A stretch of DNA of 64,000 nt from Synchiropus splendidus. Taxonomy: Eukaryota; Chordata; Actinopteri; Syngnathiformes; Callionymidae. The notes under the pieces are model-generated. The model worked only from the letters and a program-made list of their open reading frames with translations. It was not told the DNA's origin and searched no databases. Shown piece by piece: positions 48,101-59,200 of the stretch. Every line of letters starts with the position of its first letter. Positions within the stretch are counted from its first letter, which is position 1. The stretch covers positions 20,617,563 through 20,681,562 of the forward strand of contig NC_071348.1 in assembly GCF_027744825.2 (NCBI RefSeq), in the 5' to 3' direction. Made by a program: the position numbers and the translations under genes.

Positions 48101-49763
48101 CAGAAAACGCGTTTTCAGCCTGAGATAAGGTCTATTCCGGAACGCCAAACATAAAAGTGTTGATAACTTTGGAAAAACACTTCAGACAGCTTAGATTTGA
48201 TGTGCAACTACTAGAAAGACCCTTTCTGCTATAGTGCGAAGTGGAAAATTTCATGTTCTGAAGCTTCCCAGCAAAGTTATGGCACATTGCAGAAAACGCG
48301 TTTTCAGGCTGAGATAAGGTGGGTTCCGGAATGCCAAATGTAAAAATGTTGATAACTTAGGAAAAACACTTCAGAAAGCTTAGATTTGATGTGCAACTAC
48401 GAGAAAGACCCTTTCTGCTATAATGGGATGTGAAAATTTCATGTTCTGAAGCTTCCCTGCAAAGTTATGGCACAATGTGGAAAACCCGTTTTCAGCCTGA
48501 GAAAAGGTGGGGTCCGGAACGCCAAACATAAAAATGTTGATAACTTTGGAAAAACACTACAGACAGCTTAGATTTGATGTGCAACTACTACAAAGACCCT
48601 GTCTGTTATAGTTGGAGTTGAAAATTACACGTTCTGAAGCTTCCCTGCAAAGTTAAGGAACAATGCAGAAAACGCGTTTTCAGCCGGAGATAAGGTGGGT
48701 TCCGGAACGCCAAACATACAAATGTTGATAACTTTGGAAAAACACTTCAGACAGCTTAGATTTGATATGCAACTACTAGAAAGAGCCTTTCTGCTACAGT
48801 GGGTGGTTAAAATTTCATGTTCTGAAGCTTCGCAGCAAAGTTATGGCACAATGCAGAAAACGCGTTTTCAGCCTGAGATAAGGTGGGTTCCGGAACGCCA
48901 AACATAAAAATGTTGATAACTTTGGAAAAAACATTTCAGACAGCTTAGATTTGATGTGCAACTACAAGAAAGACCCTTTATGCTATTGTGGGAGGTTAAA
49001 ATTTCATGTTCTGAAGATTCCCAGCAAAGTTATGGCACAAAGCAGAAAACGCGTTTTCAGCAAGAGAAAAGGTGGGTTCCGGAACGCCAAACATAAAAAT
49101 GTTGATAACTTTGGAAAAACACTTCAGACAGCTTAGATTTGATGTGCAACTACTAGAAAGACCCTTTCTGCTATAGTGCGAAGTGAAAAATTCATGTTCT
49201 GAAGCTTCCCAGCAAAGTTATGGCACATTGCAGAAAACGCGTTTTCAGGCTGAGATAAGGTGGGTTCCGGAATGCCAAACGTAAAAATGTTGATAACTTT
49301 GGAAAAACACTTCAGATAGCTTAGATTTGATGTGCAACTACGAGAAAGACCCTTTCTGCTATAGTGGGAGGTGGAAATTTCATGTTCTGAAGCTTCCCTG
49401 CAAAGTTATGGCACAATGTGGAAAACCCGTTTTCAGCCTGAGAAAAGGTGGGGTCCGGAACGCCAAACATAAAAATGTTGATAACTTTGGAAAAACACTT
49501 CAGACTGCTTAGATTTGATGTGCAACTACTAGAAAGTCCCTTTCTGCTACAGTGGGTGGTGAAAATTTCATTTTTGAACCTTTCCTGCAAAGTTATGGCA
49601 CAATGAAGTAAACACGTTTTCAGCCCGAGATAAGGTGGGTTCCGGAACGCCAAACTTAAAAATGTTGATAACCTTGGAAAAACACTTCAGACAGCTTAGA
49701 TTTGATGTGCAACTACTAGAAAGGCCCTTTCTGCTGCAGTGGGGGGTTAAAATTTCATGTTCT

Positions 49764-49771
49764 GAAGCTTC
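49764..49771. other. Satellite palindrome 1, GAAGCTTC
   Basis: Perfect 8-bp dyad containing a HindIII site. It is present in most monomers, so HindIII should give a ~188-bp ladder. Common decayed forms are GAAGATTC, GAAGCCTC and GAAGGTTC. Confidence 0.8.
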
Positions 49772-49795
49772 CCTGCAAAGTTATGGCACAATGCA

Positions 49796-49809
49796 GAAAA
49801 CGCGTTTTC
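49796..49809. other. Satellite palindrome 2, GAAAACGCGTTTTC
   Basis: Perfect 14-bp dyad with an MluI site (ACGCGT) and two CpGs at its centre. It is the longest perfect symmetry in the monomer. Variants cluster at the CpGs: ACACGT, ATGCGT and ACGTGT forms recur through the window. Confidence 0.82.
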
Positions 49810-49826
49810 AGCCTGAGACAAGGTGG

Positions 49827-49836
49827 GTTCCGGAAC
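49827..49836. other. Satellite palindrome 3, GTTCCGGAAC
   Basis: Perfect 10-bp dyad whose centre is 29 bp after the centre of palindrome 2. It contains a central CCGG. Variants are GATTCCGGAAC, GATTCTGGAAC and GTTCCGGAATG. Confidence 0.82.
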
Positions 49837-49859
49837 GCCAAACATAAAAATGTTGATAA

Positions 49860-49864
49860 CTTTC
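49860..49864. other. Empty LTR target site (CTTTC)
   Basis: Unoccupied site in the CTACTACAAAGACCCTG monomer class, in the right macro-unit. Confidence 0.72.
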
Positions 49865-52309
49865 GAAAAACACTTCAGACAGCTTAGATTTGATGTGCAA
49901 CTACTACAAAGACCCTGTCTGTTATAGTGGGAGGTGAAAATTTCGTGTTCTGAAGCTTCCCTGCAAAGTTAAGGAACAATGCAGAAAACGCGTTTTCAGC
50001 CTGAGATAGGGTGGGTTCCGGAACGCCAAACATAAAAATGTTGATAACTTTGGAAAAACAATTCAGACAGCTTAGATGTGATGTGCAACAACAAGAAAGA
50101 CCCTTTATGCTATTGTGGGAGTTTAAATTTTCATGTTCTGAAGCTTCCCTGCAAAGTTATGAGACAATGCAGAAAACGCGTTTTCAGACTGAGATAAGGT
50201 GGGTTTCGGAACGCCAAACATAAAAATGTTGATAACTTTGGAAAAAACATTTCAGACAGCTTAGATTTGATGTGCAACTACTAGAAAGACCCTTTCTTCT
50301 ATAGTGGGAGGTGAAAATTTCATGTTCTGAAGCTTCCCTGCAAAGTTATGGCACAATGCAGAAAAGGCGTATTCAGCCTGAGATAAGGTCTTTTCCGGAA
50401 CGCCAAACATAAAAGTGTTGATAACTTTGGAAAAACACTTCAGACAGCTTAGATTTGATGTGCAACTACTAGAAAGACCCTTTCTGCTATAGTGCGAAGT
50501 GAAAATTTCATGTTCTGAAGCTTTCCAGCAAAGTTATGGCACATTGCAGAAAACGCGTTTTCAGGCTGAGATAAGGTGGGTTCCGGAATGCCAAACATAT
50601 AAAATGTTGATAATTTTGGAAAAACACTTCAGACAGCTTAGATTTGATTTGCAACTACTAGAAAGACCCTTTCTGCTATAGTGCGAGGTGAAAATTTCAT
50701 GATCTGAAGCTTCCCAACAAAGTTATGGCACATTGCAGAAAACGCGTTTTCAGGCTGAGATAAGGTGGGTTCCGGAATGCCAAACGTAAAAATGTTGATA
50801 ACTTCGGAAAAACACTTCAGATAGCTTAGATTTGATGTGCAACTACGAGAAAGACCCTTTCTGCTATAGTGGGACGTGAAAATTTCATGTTCTGAAGCTT
50901 CCCTGCAAAGTTTTGGCACAATGTGGAAAACCCGTTTTCAGCCTGAGAAAAGGTGGGGTCCGGAACGCCAAACATAAAAATGATGATAACTTTGGAAAAA
51001 CACTTCCGACAGCTTATATTTGATGTGCAACTACTACAAACGACCCTTTCTGCTATAGTGGGAGGTGAAACTTTCATTTTCTGAAGCTTTCCTTCAAAGT
51101 TATGGCACAATGCAGAAAACGCGTTTTCAGCCTGAGATAAGGTGGGTTCCGGAACGCCAAAACGTAAAAATGTTGATAACTTTCAAAAAACACTTCAGAC
51201 AGCTTAGATTTGATGTGCAACTACTACAAAGACCCTGTCTGTTATAGTTGGAATTGAAAATTTCACGTTCTGAAGCTTCCCTGCAAAGTTAAGGAACAAT
51301 GCAGAAAACGCGTTTTCAGCCGGAGATAAGGTGGGTTCCGGAACGCCAAACATAAAAATGTTGATAACTTTGGAAAAACACTTCAGACAGCTTAGATTTG
51401 ATATGCAACTACTAGAAAGAGCCTTTCTGCTACAGTGGGTGGTTAAAATTTCATGTTCTGAAGCTTCGCAGCAAAGTTATGGCACAATGCAGAAAACGCG
51501 TTTTCAGCCTGAGATAAGGTGGGTTCCGGAACGCCAAACATAAAAATGTTGATAACTTTGGAAAAAACATTTCAGACAGCTTAGATTTGATGTGCAACTA
51601 CAAGAAAGACCCTTTATGCTATTGTGGGAGGTTAAAATTTCATGTTCTGAAGATTCCCAGCAAAGTTATGGCACAAAGCAGAAAACGCGTTTTCAGCAAG
51701 AGAAAAGGTGGGTTCCGGAACGCCAAACATAAAAATGTTGATAACTTTGGAAAAAACATTTCAGACAGCTTAGATTTGATGTGCAACTACGAGAAAGAGC
51801 CTTTCTGCTATAGTGCGAAGTGAAAATTTCATGTTCTGAAGCTTCCCTGCAAAGTTATGGCACAATGTGGAAAACCCGTTTTCAGCCTGAGAAAAGATGG
51901 GGTCCGGAACGCCAAACATAAAAATGTTGATAACTTTGGAAAAACACTTCAGAAAGCTTAGATTTGATGTGCAACTACTAGAAAGTCCCTTTCTGCTATA
52001 GTGGGAGGTGAAAATTTCATGTTCTGAAGCTTCCCTGCAAAGTTATGGCACAATGAATTAAACGCGTTTTCAGCCAGAGATAAGGTGGGTTCCGGAACGG
52101 GAAACATAAAAGTGTTGATAACTTTGGAAAAACAATTCAGATAGCTTAGATTTGATGTGCAACTACGAGAAAGACCCTTTCTGCTATAGTGGGAGGTGAA
52201 AATTTCATGTTCTGAAGCTTTCCTTCAAAGTTATGGCACAATGCAGAAAACGCGTTTTCAGCCTGAGACAAGGTGGGTTCCGGAACGCCAAACATAAAAA
52301 TGTTGATAA

Positions 52310-52314
52310 CTTTC
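52310..52314. other. Empty LTR target site (CTTTC)
   Basis: Right-unit equivalent of the site at 35627 (offset about 16683), with the same downstream monomer series as LTR copies 1 and 3. Confidence 0.75.
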
Positions 52315-54566
52315 GAAAAACACTTCAGACAGCTTAGATTTGATGTGCAACTACTACAAAGACCCTTTCTGTTATAGTGGGAGGTGAAAATTTCGAGTTC
52401 TGAAGCTTCCCTGCAAAGTTAAGGAACAATGCAGAAAACGCGTTTTCAGCCTGAGATAGGGTGGGTTCCAGAACGCCAAACATAAAAATGTTGATAACTT
52501 TGGAAAAACAATTCAGACAGCTTAGATTTGATGTGCAACTACTAGAAAGACCCTTTCTGCTACAGTGGGAGGTTAAAATTTCATGTTCTGAAGCTTCCCT
52601 GCAAAGTTATGGCACAATGCAGAAAACGCGTTTTCAGCCTGAGATAAGGTGGGTTCCGCAATGCCAAACATAAAAATGTTGATCACTTTGGAAAAAACAT
52701 TTCAGACAGCTTAGATTTGACGTGCAACTACGAGAAATACCCTTTCCACTATAGTGGGAGGTGAAAATTTGATGTTCTGAAGCTTCCCTACAAATTTATG
52801 CCACAATGCGTAAAAGGCGTTTTCTGCCTGAGATAAGGTCGTTTCCGGAACGCCAAATATAAAAATGTTGATAACTTCGGAAGAAAACATCAGACAGCTT
52901 AGATTTGACGTGCAACTACGAGAAAGACCCTTTCTGCTATAGTGGGAGGTGAAAATTTCATGTTCTGAAGCTTCCCTGCAAAGTTATGGCACAAATCCGA
53001 AAACGTGTATTCAGCGTTAGATAAGGTCGATTCCGGAACGCCAAACATAAAAATGTTGATAACTTTGAAAAAACACTTCAGACAGCTTAGATATGATGTG
53101 CAATTACTAGAAAGACCCTTTCTGCAATAGTGGGATTTGAAAATTTCATGTTCTGAAGCTTCCCTGCAAAGTTATAGCACAATGCAGAAAACACGTTTTC
53201 AGCCTGAGATGAGGTCGATTCCGGAACGCCAAACATAAAAATGTTGATAACTTTCGAAAAACACTTCAGACAGCTTAGATTTGACGTGCAACTACTAGAA
53301 AGACCCTTTCTGCTATAGTGGGAGGTTAAAATTTCATGTTCGGAAGCTTCCCTGCAAAGTTATGGCACAATGCGTAAAACGCGTTTTCAGCCTGAGATGA
53401 GGTCGATTCCGGAACGCCAAACATAAAAATGTTGATAACTTTCGAAAAACACTTCAGACAGCTTAGATTTGATGTGCAACTACTAGAAAGACCCTTTCTG
53501 CTATAGTGGGAGGTGAACATTTCATGTTCTGAAGATTCCCTGGGAAGTTATTGCACAATGCAGAAAAGGCGTTTTCAGCCTGAGATAAGGTCGATTCCGG
53601 AACGCCCAACATAAAAATGTTGATAACTTTGGAAAAACACTTCAGACAGCTTAGATTTGATGTGCAACTACTGGAAAGACCCTTTCTGCTTTAGTGGGAG
53701 GTGAAAATTTCATGTTCGGAAGCTTCCATGCAAAGTTATGGCACAATGCAGAGAACGCGTTTTCAGCCTGAGATAAGGTCGATTCTGGAACGCCAAACAT
53801 AAAAATGTTGATAAATTTCGAAAAACACTTCAGACAGCTTAGATTTGATGTGCAACTACTAGAAAGACCCTTTCTGCTATAGTGGGACGTGAAAATTTCA
53901 TGTTCTGAAGCTTCCCTGAGAAGTTATGGCACAATGCAGAAAATGCGTTTCCGGCTTGAGATAAAGTGGGTTCCGGAACGCCAAACATAAAAATGTTGAT
54001 AACTTTGGAAAAACAGTTCAGACAGCTTAGATTTGATGTGCAACTACTAGAAAGACCCTTTCTGCTGTAGTGGGAGGTGAAAATTTCATTTTCCGAAGCT
54101 TCCCTGCAAAGTTATGGGACAATGCAGAAAACGCGTTTTCAGCCTGAGATAAGGTCGATTCTGGAACGCCAAACATAAAAATGTTGATAACTTTGGAAAA
54201 ACACTTCAGACAGCTTAGATTTCATGTGCAACTACGAGAAAGTCCCTTTCTGCTATAGTGGGAGGTGAAAATTTCATGTTCTGAAGCTTCCCTGCAAAGT
54301 TATGGCACAATGCAGAAAACGCGTTTTCAGCCTCAGATAAGGTCAATTGCGGAACGCCAAACATAAAAATGGTGATAACTTTGGAAAATCAATTCAGACA
54401 GCTTATATTTGATGTGCAACTACTAGAAAGACCCTTTCTGCTGTAGTGGGAGGTGAAAATTTCATTTTCCGAAGCTTCCCTGCAAAGTTATGGGACAATG
54501 CAGAAAACGCGTTTTCAGCCTGAGATAAGGTGGGTTCCGGAACGCCAAACATAAAAATGTTGATAA

Positions 54567-54571
54567 CTTTT
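54567..54571. repeat. Left target-site duplication of LTR copy 4 (CTTTT)
   Basis: Carries the same C-to-T change as copy 3; the right side at 56214-56218 is CTTTC. Confidence 0.85.
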
Positions 54572-56213
54572 TGTCGCTCGGGTTTTGGATTTCAAGGTTT
54601 TGTGTACAGGGCAATTGGCTGTAACAAGCCGTCCCTAGTTCCGAGTACACTACCTCCCTCTGCCTCTCTGGTTAAGGGCCCCCTCGTGTGGTCAACTCAG
54701 TCAGCCTCTTGTTGCAGACACGGTTCTAAAACTATAATAGATGTATCAACTTCACCTATTATATTAGTGAGTAGTGTCGGCGCTTCACTGAGCGGGTTAT
54801 TTAATTCGCCCGACCTGTTGAGAAACAGGTTCTTGACCTTACAATGCTACACCTTCTACCGTAGTCTCTTTACTTAGCTTCGTTTAGGGACACATGATTA
54901 GATCCTCAATCCATTCCTTAAATAAAATATTACCTCAGCCTTCTGAACTACCACTTTATCATTGACATAATAATTCAGGATGGAATAATGCTAGCAGTCG
55001 AGACATTCACTACATGTGCACAGGAAAGGGAATCAAACATTAATTCAATCCAGCATTAACTCACCTATAACCCAGTTGATGGTAGTACAGGAGCCAGTCC
55101 ATTCTTAGTAGTCAGGGATCAATGCCGTTGTGCCTTTTCAGTACTTAATTCGTACTCAGTTTTATTTTGTTTTTATGTCAAAAGTATTTCTCCAAAAAAT
55201 TGATAAAAAGGATAACAAAACAGTAAAATCAATAAAGAATCAAATTCAATACAAAAATGATAAAAGGGTAATAAAACAATAAAATTCAATACAAAAATGA
55301 TAAAAGGGTAATAAAACAATAAAATTCAAAAAAGGATAATGAAAACAATAAAATCAATAAACATCAATAAACTCAAGGGTATTGCCAGACGCTAATACCC
55401 AACAAAGTCAAAGGCACTGCCAGACGCTAGTGCACATACATAAATGTCAAAAATCATATAATCAAAATGCATACACAATAAAAAGGATTAAGTCAAAGAT
55501 CCTAAAAAATATATTCAAAGTATATGCAATAAAAGAGATAAGTCAAAAGAATTAATCATAAAAATCAACCAATCAATAATCAAAAAAAACCATAAGAGAA
55601 CAACAAAAAGAGTTAAATCAAATGGCCTAAGAGCAAGAGCAAGAGCACCGTCCCAAGTTAAGATACAAGACCTTACAGCAAACGGATGAAGCCAAAAGCG
55701 TGTATCAAGAGCGAGAGCGAGAGGTCAGTTTATCCTAGACCTTTATAGCAACATTGCCGATTTCAATAAACAATCCCCCAATGCGTCATTAATGGGTGAC
55801 GTGTTCTTGTCATCTTCAGTGGAAAGTTTTAATTTTCATCACGTGTTCTAGCTGTCGTCCTTAGTGGAAAGTTTTAACTTCATTAGAGACACCCCTTATG
55901 TCTTATGCAGATGTTTTAGATTCATTGAACATGCTGAGTGTTAGTTTCATTGTTTTGATAAATGTAACTTATGTTCTAAGTGAAGACCACAATGTTCCTT
56001 CTAAGTGTTAACCATAATCGCAAGCTCGGCTTAAAAACATGTTCTGCTTACAAATTCACCCTGAGGTTAGAGCATGCCCTGCAAGTTCAAAAGTGCAAAG
56101 CATACAGATTCAATAAGTGCTCATAATAAGTGCAAAGCATACAGATTCAATAAGTGCTCATAATAAGTGTAAAGCATGGTTATAATATTTTCGATTTTCC
56201 AGTATATACAACA
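54572..56213. mobile_element. Solo LTR, copy 4 (1642 bp)
   Basis: Nearly identical to copy 3, including the 16-bp deletion and the decayed left duplication, but with GATCAATGCC and AGCTCGGC where copy 3 has private changes. Both flanks are altered relative to copy 3. Upstream, a TTCATTTTCCGAAGC monomer is fused to the last half-monomer before the LTR (three monomers lost). Downstream, GCTTAGGTTTGACGTGC near 56430 fuses two monomer types (two monomers lost). Confidence 0.85.
55377..55433 (+). other. Twin hairpins sharing one loop (LTR copy 4)
   Basis: Stems at 55377-55383/55394-55400 and 55414-55418/55429-55433; unchanged from the other copies. Confidence 0.62.
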
Positions 56214-56218
56214 CTTTC
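56214..56218. repeat. Right target-site duplication of LTR copy 4 (CTTTC)
   Basis: CTTTC after the terminal ACA, followed by GAAAAACACTTCAGACAG. Confidence 0.9.
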
Positions 56219-59200
56219 GAAAAACACTTCAGACAGCTTAGATTTGATGTGCAACTACTACAAAGACCCTGTCTGTAATAGTGGGAGGTGAAAATTTCGT
56301 GTTCTGAAGCTTCCCTGCAAAGTTAAGGAACAATGCAGAAAACGCGTTTTCAGCCTGAGATAGGGTTGGTTCCGGAACGCCAAACATAAAAATGTTGATA
56401 ACTTTGGAAAAACAATTCAGACAGCTTAGGTTTGACGTGCAACTACGAGAAAGACCCTTTCTGCTATAGTGGGAGGTGAAAATTTCATGTTCTGAAGCTT
56501 CCCTGCAAAGTTATAGCACAATGCAGAAAACACGTTTAGGTCGATTCTGGAACGCCAAACATAAAAATGTTGATAACTTTCGAAAAACACTTCAGACAGC
56601 TTAGATTTGATGTGCAACTACTAGAAAGAACCTTTCTGCTATTGTGGGAGGTTAAAATTTCATGTTCGGAATCTTCCATGCAAAGTAATGGCACAATGCA
56701 GACTACGCGTTTTCAGCCTGAGATAAGGTTGATTCTGGAACGCCAAACATAAAAATGTTGATAACTTTGGAAAAACACTTCAGACAGCTTAGATTTGATG
56801 TGCAGCTACTAGAAAGACCCTTTCCGCTATAGTGGGAGGTGAACATTTCATGTTCTGAAGCTTCCCTGAGAAGTTATGGCACAATGCAGAAAATGCGTTT
56901 TCGGCTTGAGATAAAGTGGGTTCCGGAACGCCAAACATAAAAATGTTGATAACTTTGGAAAAAAACTTCAGACAGCTTAGATTTGATGTGCAACTACTAG
57001 AAAGACCCTTTCTGCTATAGTGGGACGTGAAAATATCATGTTCTTAAGCTTCCCTGCAAAGTTATGGGACAATGCATAAAACGATTTTTCATCCTGAGAT
57101 AAGGACGATTCCGGAACGGCAAACATAAAAATGTTCATAACTTTGGAAAAACACATCAAACAGCTTAGATTAGATGTGCAACTACTAGAAAGACCGTTTC
57201 TGCTATAGTGGGACATGAAAATTTCATGTTCTGAAGCTTCCCTGCAAAGTTATAGCACAACGCAGAAAACACGTTTCCAGCCTGAGATAAGTTGGCTTCC
57301 AGAACGATAAACATAAAAATGTTGATAACTTTGGAAAAACACTTCAGACAGCTTAGATTTGATGTGGAACTACTAGAAAGACCCTTTCTGCTATAGTGGG
57401 AGGTTAAAATTTCATGTTCGGAAGCTTCCATGCAAAGTTATGGCACAATACAGACAACGCGTTTTCAGCATGAGATAAGGAGGATTCTGGAACGCCAAAC
57501 ATTAAAATGTTGATAACTTTCGAAAAACACTTCAGACAGCTTAGATTTGATATGCAACTACTAGAAAGACCCTTTCTGCTATAGTGGGAGTTGAAAATTT
57601 CATGTTCTGAAGCTTAGCTGCAAAGTTATGCCACAATGCAGGAAACGCGGTTTCAGCCTGAGATAAGGTCGATTCCGGAACGCCAAACATAAAATTATTG
57701 ATAACTTTAGAAAAACACTTCAGACAGCTTAGATTTGATGTGAAACTACTAGAAAGACCCTTTCTGCTATAGTGGGAGATGAAAATTTCATGTTCTGAAG
57801 CTTTCCTGCAAAGCTATGGCACAATGCGTAAAACGCGTTTTCAGCCGGAGATAAGGTTGATTCCGGAACACCAAACATAAGAATGTTGATGACTTTGGAA
57901 AAACACTTCAGACAGCTTAGATTTGATGTGCAACTACTAGAAAGACCCTTTCTGCTATAGTGGGAGGTGAAAATTTCATGTTCTGAAGCCTCCCTGGAAA
58001 GTTATGGGACAATGCAGAAAACGCATTTTCATCCTGAGATAAGGTCGATTCCGGAACGCCAAACATAAAAATGTTGATAACTTTCGAAAAACACTTCAGA
58101 CAGCTTAGATTTGATCTGCAACTACTACAAAGACCCTGTCTGTTATAGTTGGAGTTGAAAATTTCACGTTCTGAAGCTTCCCTGCAAAGTTAAGGAACAA
58201 TGCAGAAAACGCGTTTTCAGCCGGAGATAAGGTGGGTTCCGGAACGCCAAACATAAAAATGTTGATAACTTTGGAAAAAAACTTCAGACAGCTTAGATTT
58301 GATGTGCAACTACTAGAAAGACCCTTACTGCTATAGTGGGACGTGAAAATTTCATGTTCTGAAGCTTCCCTGCAAAGTTATGGGACAATGCATAAAACGA
58401 TTTTTCATCCTGAGATAAGGACGATTCCGGAACGCCAAACATAAAAATGTTCATAACTTTGGAAAAACACATCAGACAGCTTAGATTTGATGTGCAACTA
58501 CTAGAAAGACCGTTTCTGCTATCGTGGGACGTGAAAATTTCATGTTCTGAAGCTTCCCTGCAAAGTTATGGCACAATGCAGGAAATGCGTTTTCAGCCTG
58601 AGATAAGGTGGGTTCCGGAACGCCAAACATAAAAATGTTGATAACTTTGGAAAAACACTTCAGACAGCTTAGATTTGATGTGCAACTACTAGAAAGACCG
58701 TTTCTGCTATAGTGGGATTTGAAAATTTCATGTTCGGAAGCTTCCCTGCAGAGTTATAGCACAACGCAGAAAACACGTTTCCAGCCTGAGATAAGTTGGC
58801 TTCCACAACGATAAACATAAAAATGTTGATAACTTTGGAAAAACACTTCAGACAGCTTAGATTTGATGTGCAACTACTAGAAAGACCCTTTCTGCTATAG
58901 TGGGAGGTTAAAATTTCATGTTCGGAAGCTTCCATGCAAAGTTATGGCACAATGCAGACAACGCGTTTTCAGCCTGAGATAAGGTGGATTCTGGAACGCC
59001 AAACATAAAAATGTTGATAACTTTCGAAAAACACTTCAGACAGCTTAGATTTGATGTGCAACTACTAGAAAGAACCTTTCTGCTATAGTGGGAGGTCAAA
59101 ATTTCATGTTCAGAAGCCTCCCTGGAAAGTCATGGGACAATGCAGAAAACGCATTTTCATCCTGAGATAACGTCGATTCTGGAACGCCACACATAAAAAT

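Larger units (their letters stand above)
49764..49951 (+). repeat. Reference monomer (188 bp)
   Basis: A near-consensus monomer, taken from one GAAGCTTC to the next. In order it holds the palindrome GAAGCTTC (49764-49771), the 14-bp palindrome GAAAACGCGTTTTC (49796-49809), the palindrome GTTCCGGAAC (49827-49836), an A-rich block, the LTR target CTTTC (49860-49864), CAGACAGCTTAG, GTGCAACTACTA and GAAAATTTCG. A length near 188 bp is in the nucleosome-plus-linker range common for centromeric satellites. Confidence 0.85.
40100..54566 (+). repeat. 188-bp satellite array, segment 4 (77 monomers)
   Basis: Length with the flanking duplications is 14477 bp, almost exactly 77 x 188. It contains the boundary between the two macro-duplication units (about 48.0-48.4 kb) and a seven-monomer tandem duplication at 42.69-45.19 kb. 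No gene is seen. Confidence 0.96.

Noticed and set aside
49796..49809. Replication origin or cell-cycle (MCB-like ACGCGT) element
   Set aside because: ACGCGT is present in nearly every monomer, so its occurrence is a property of the repeat; there is no further support for promoter or origin use.
49764..49951. CENP-B box
   Set aside because: No sequence with the spaced TTCG...A..CGGG pattern was seen; the CCGGAAC and TTTCG motifs do not form it.
11848..56213. Four independent LTR insertions at a preferred target
   Set aside because: Shared flanking variants, the shared 16-bp deletion and shared TSD decay are better explained by duplication of one insertion.
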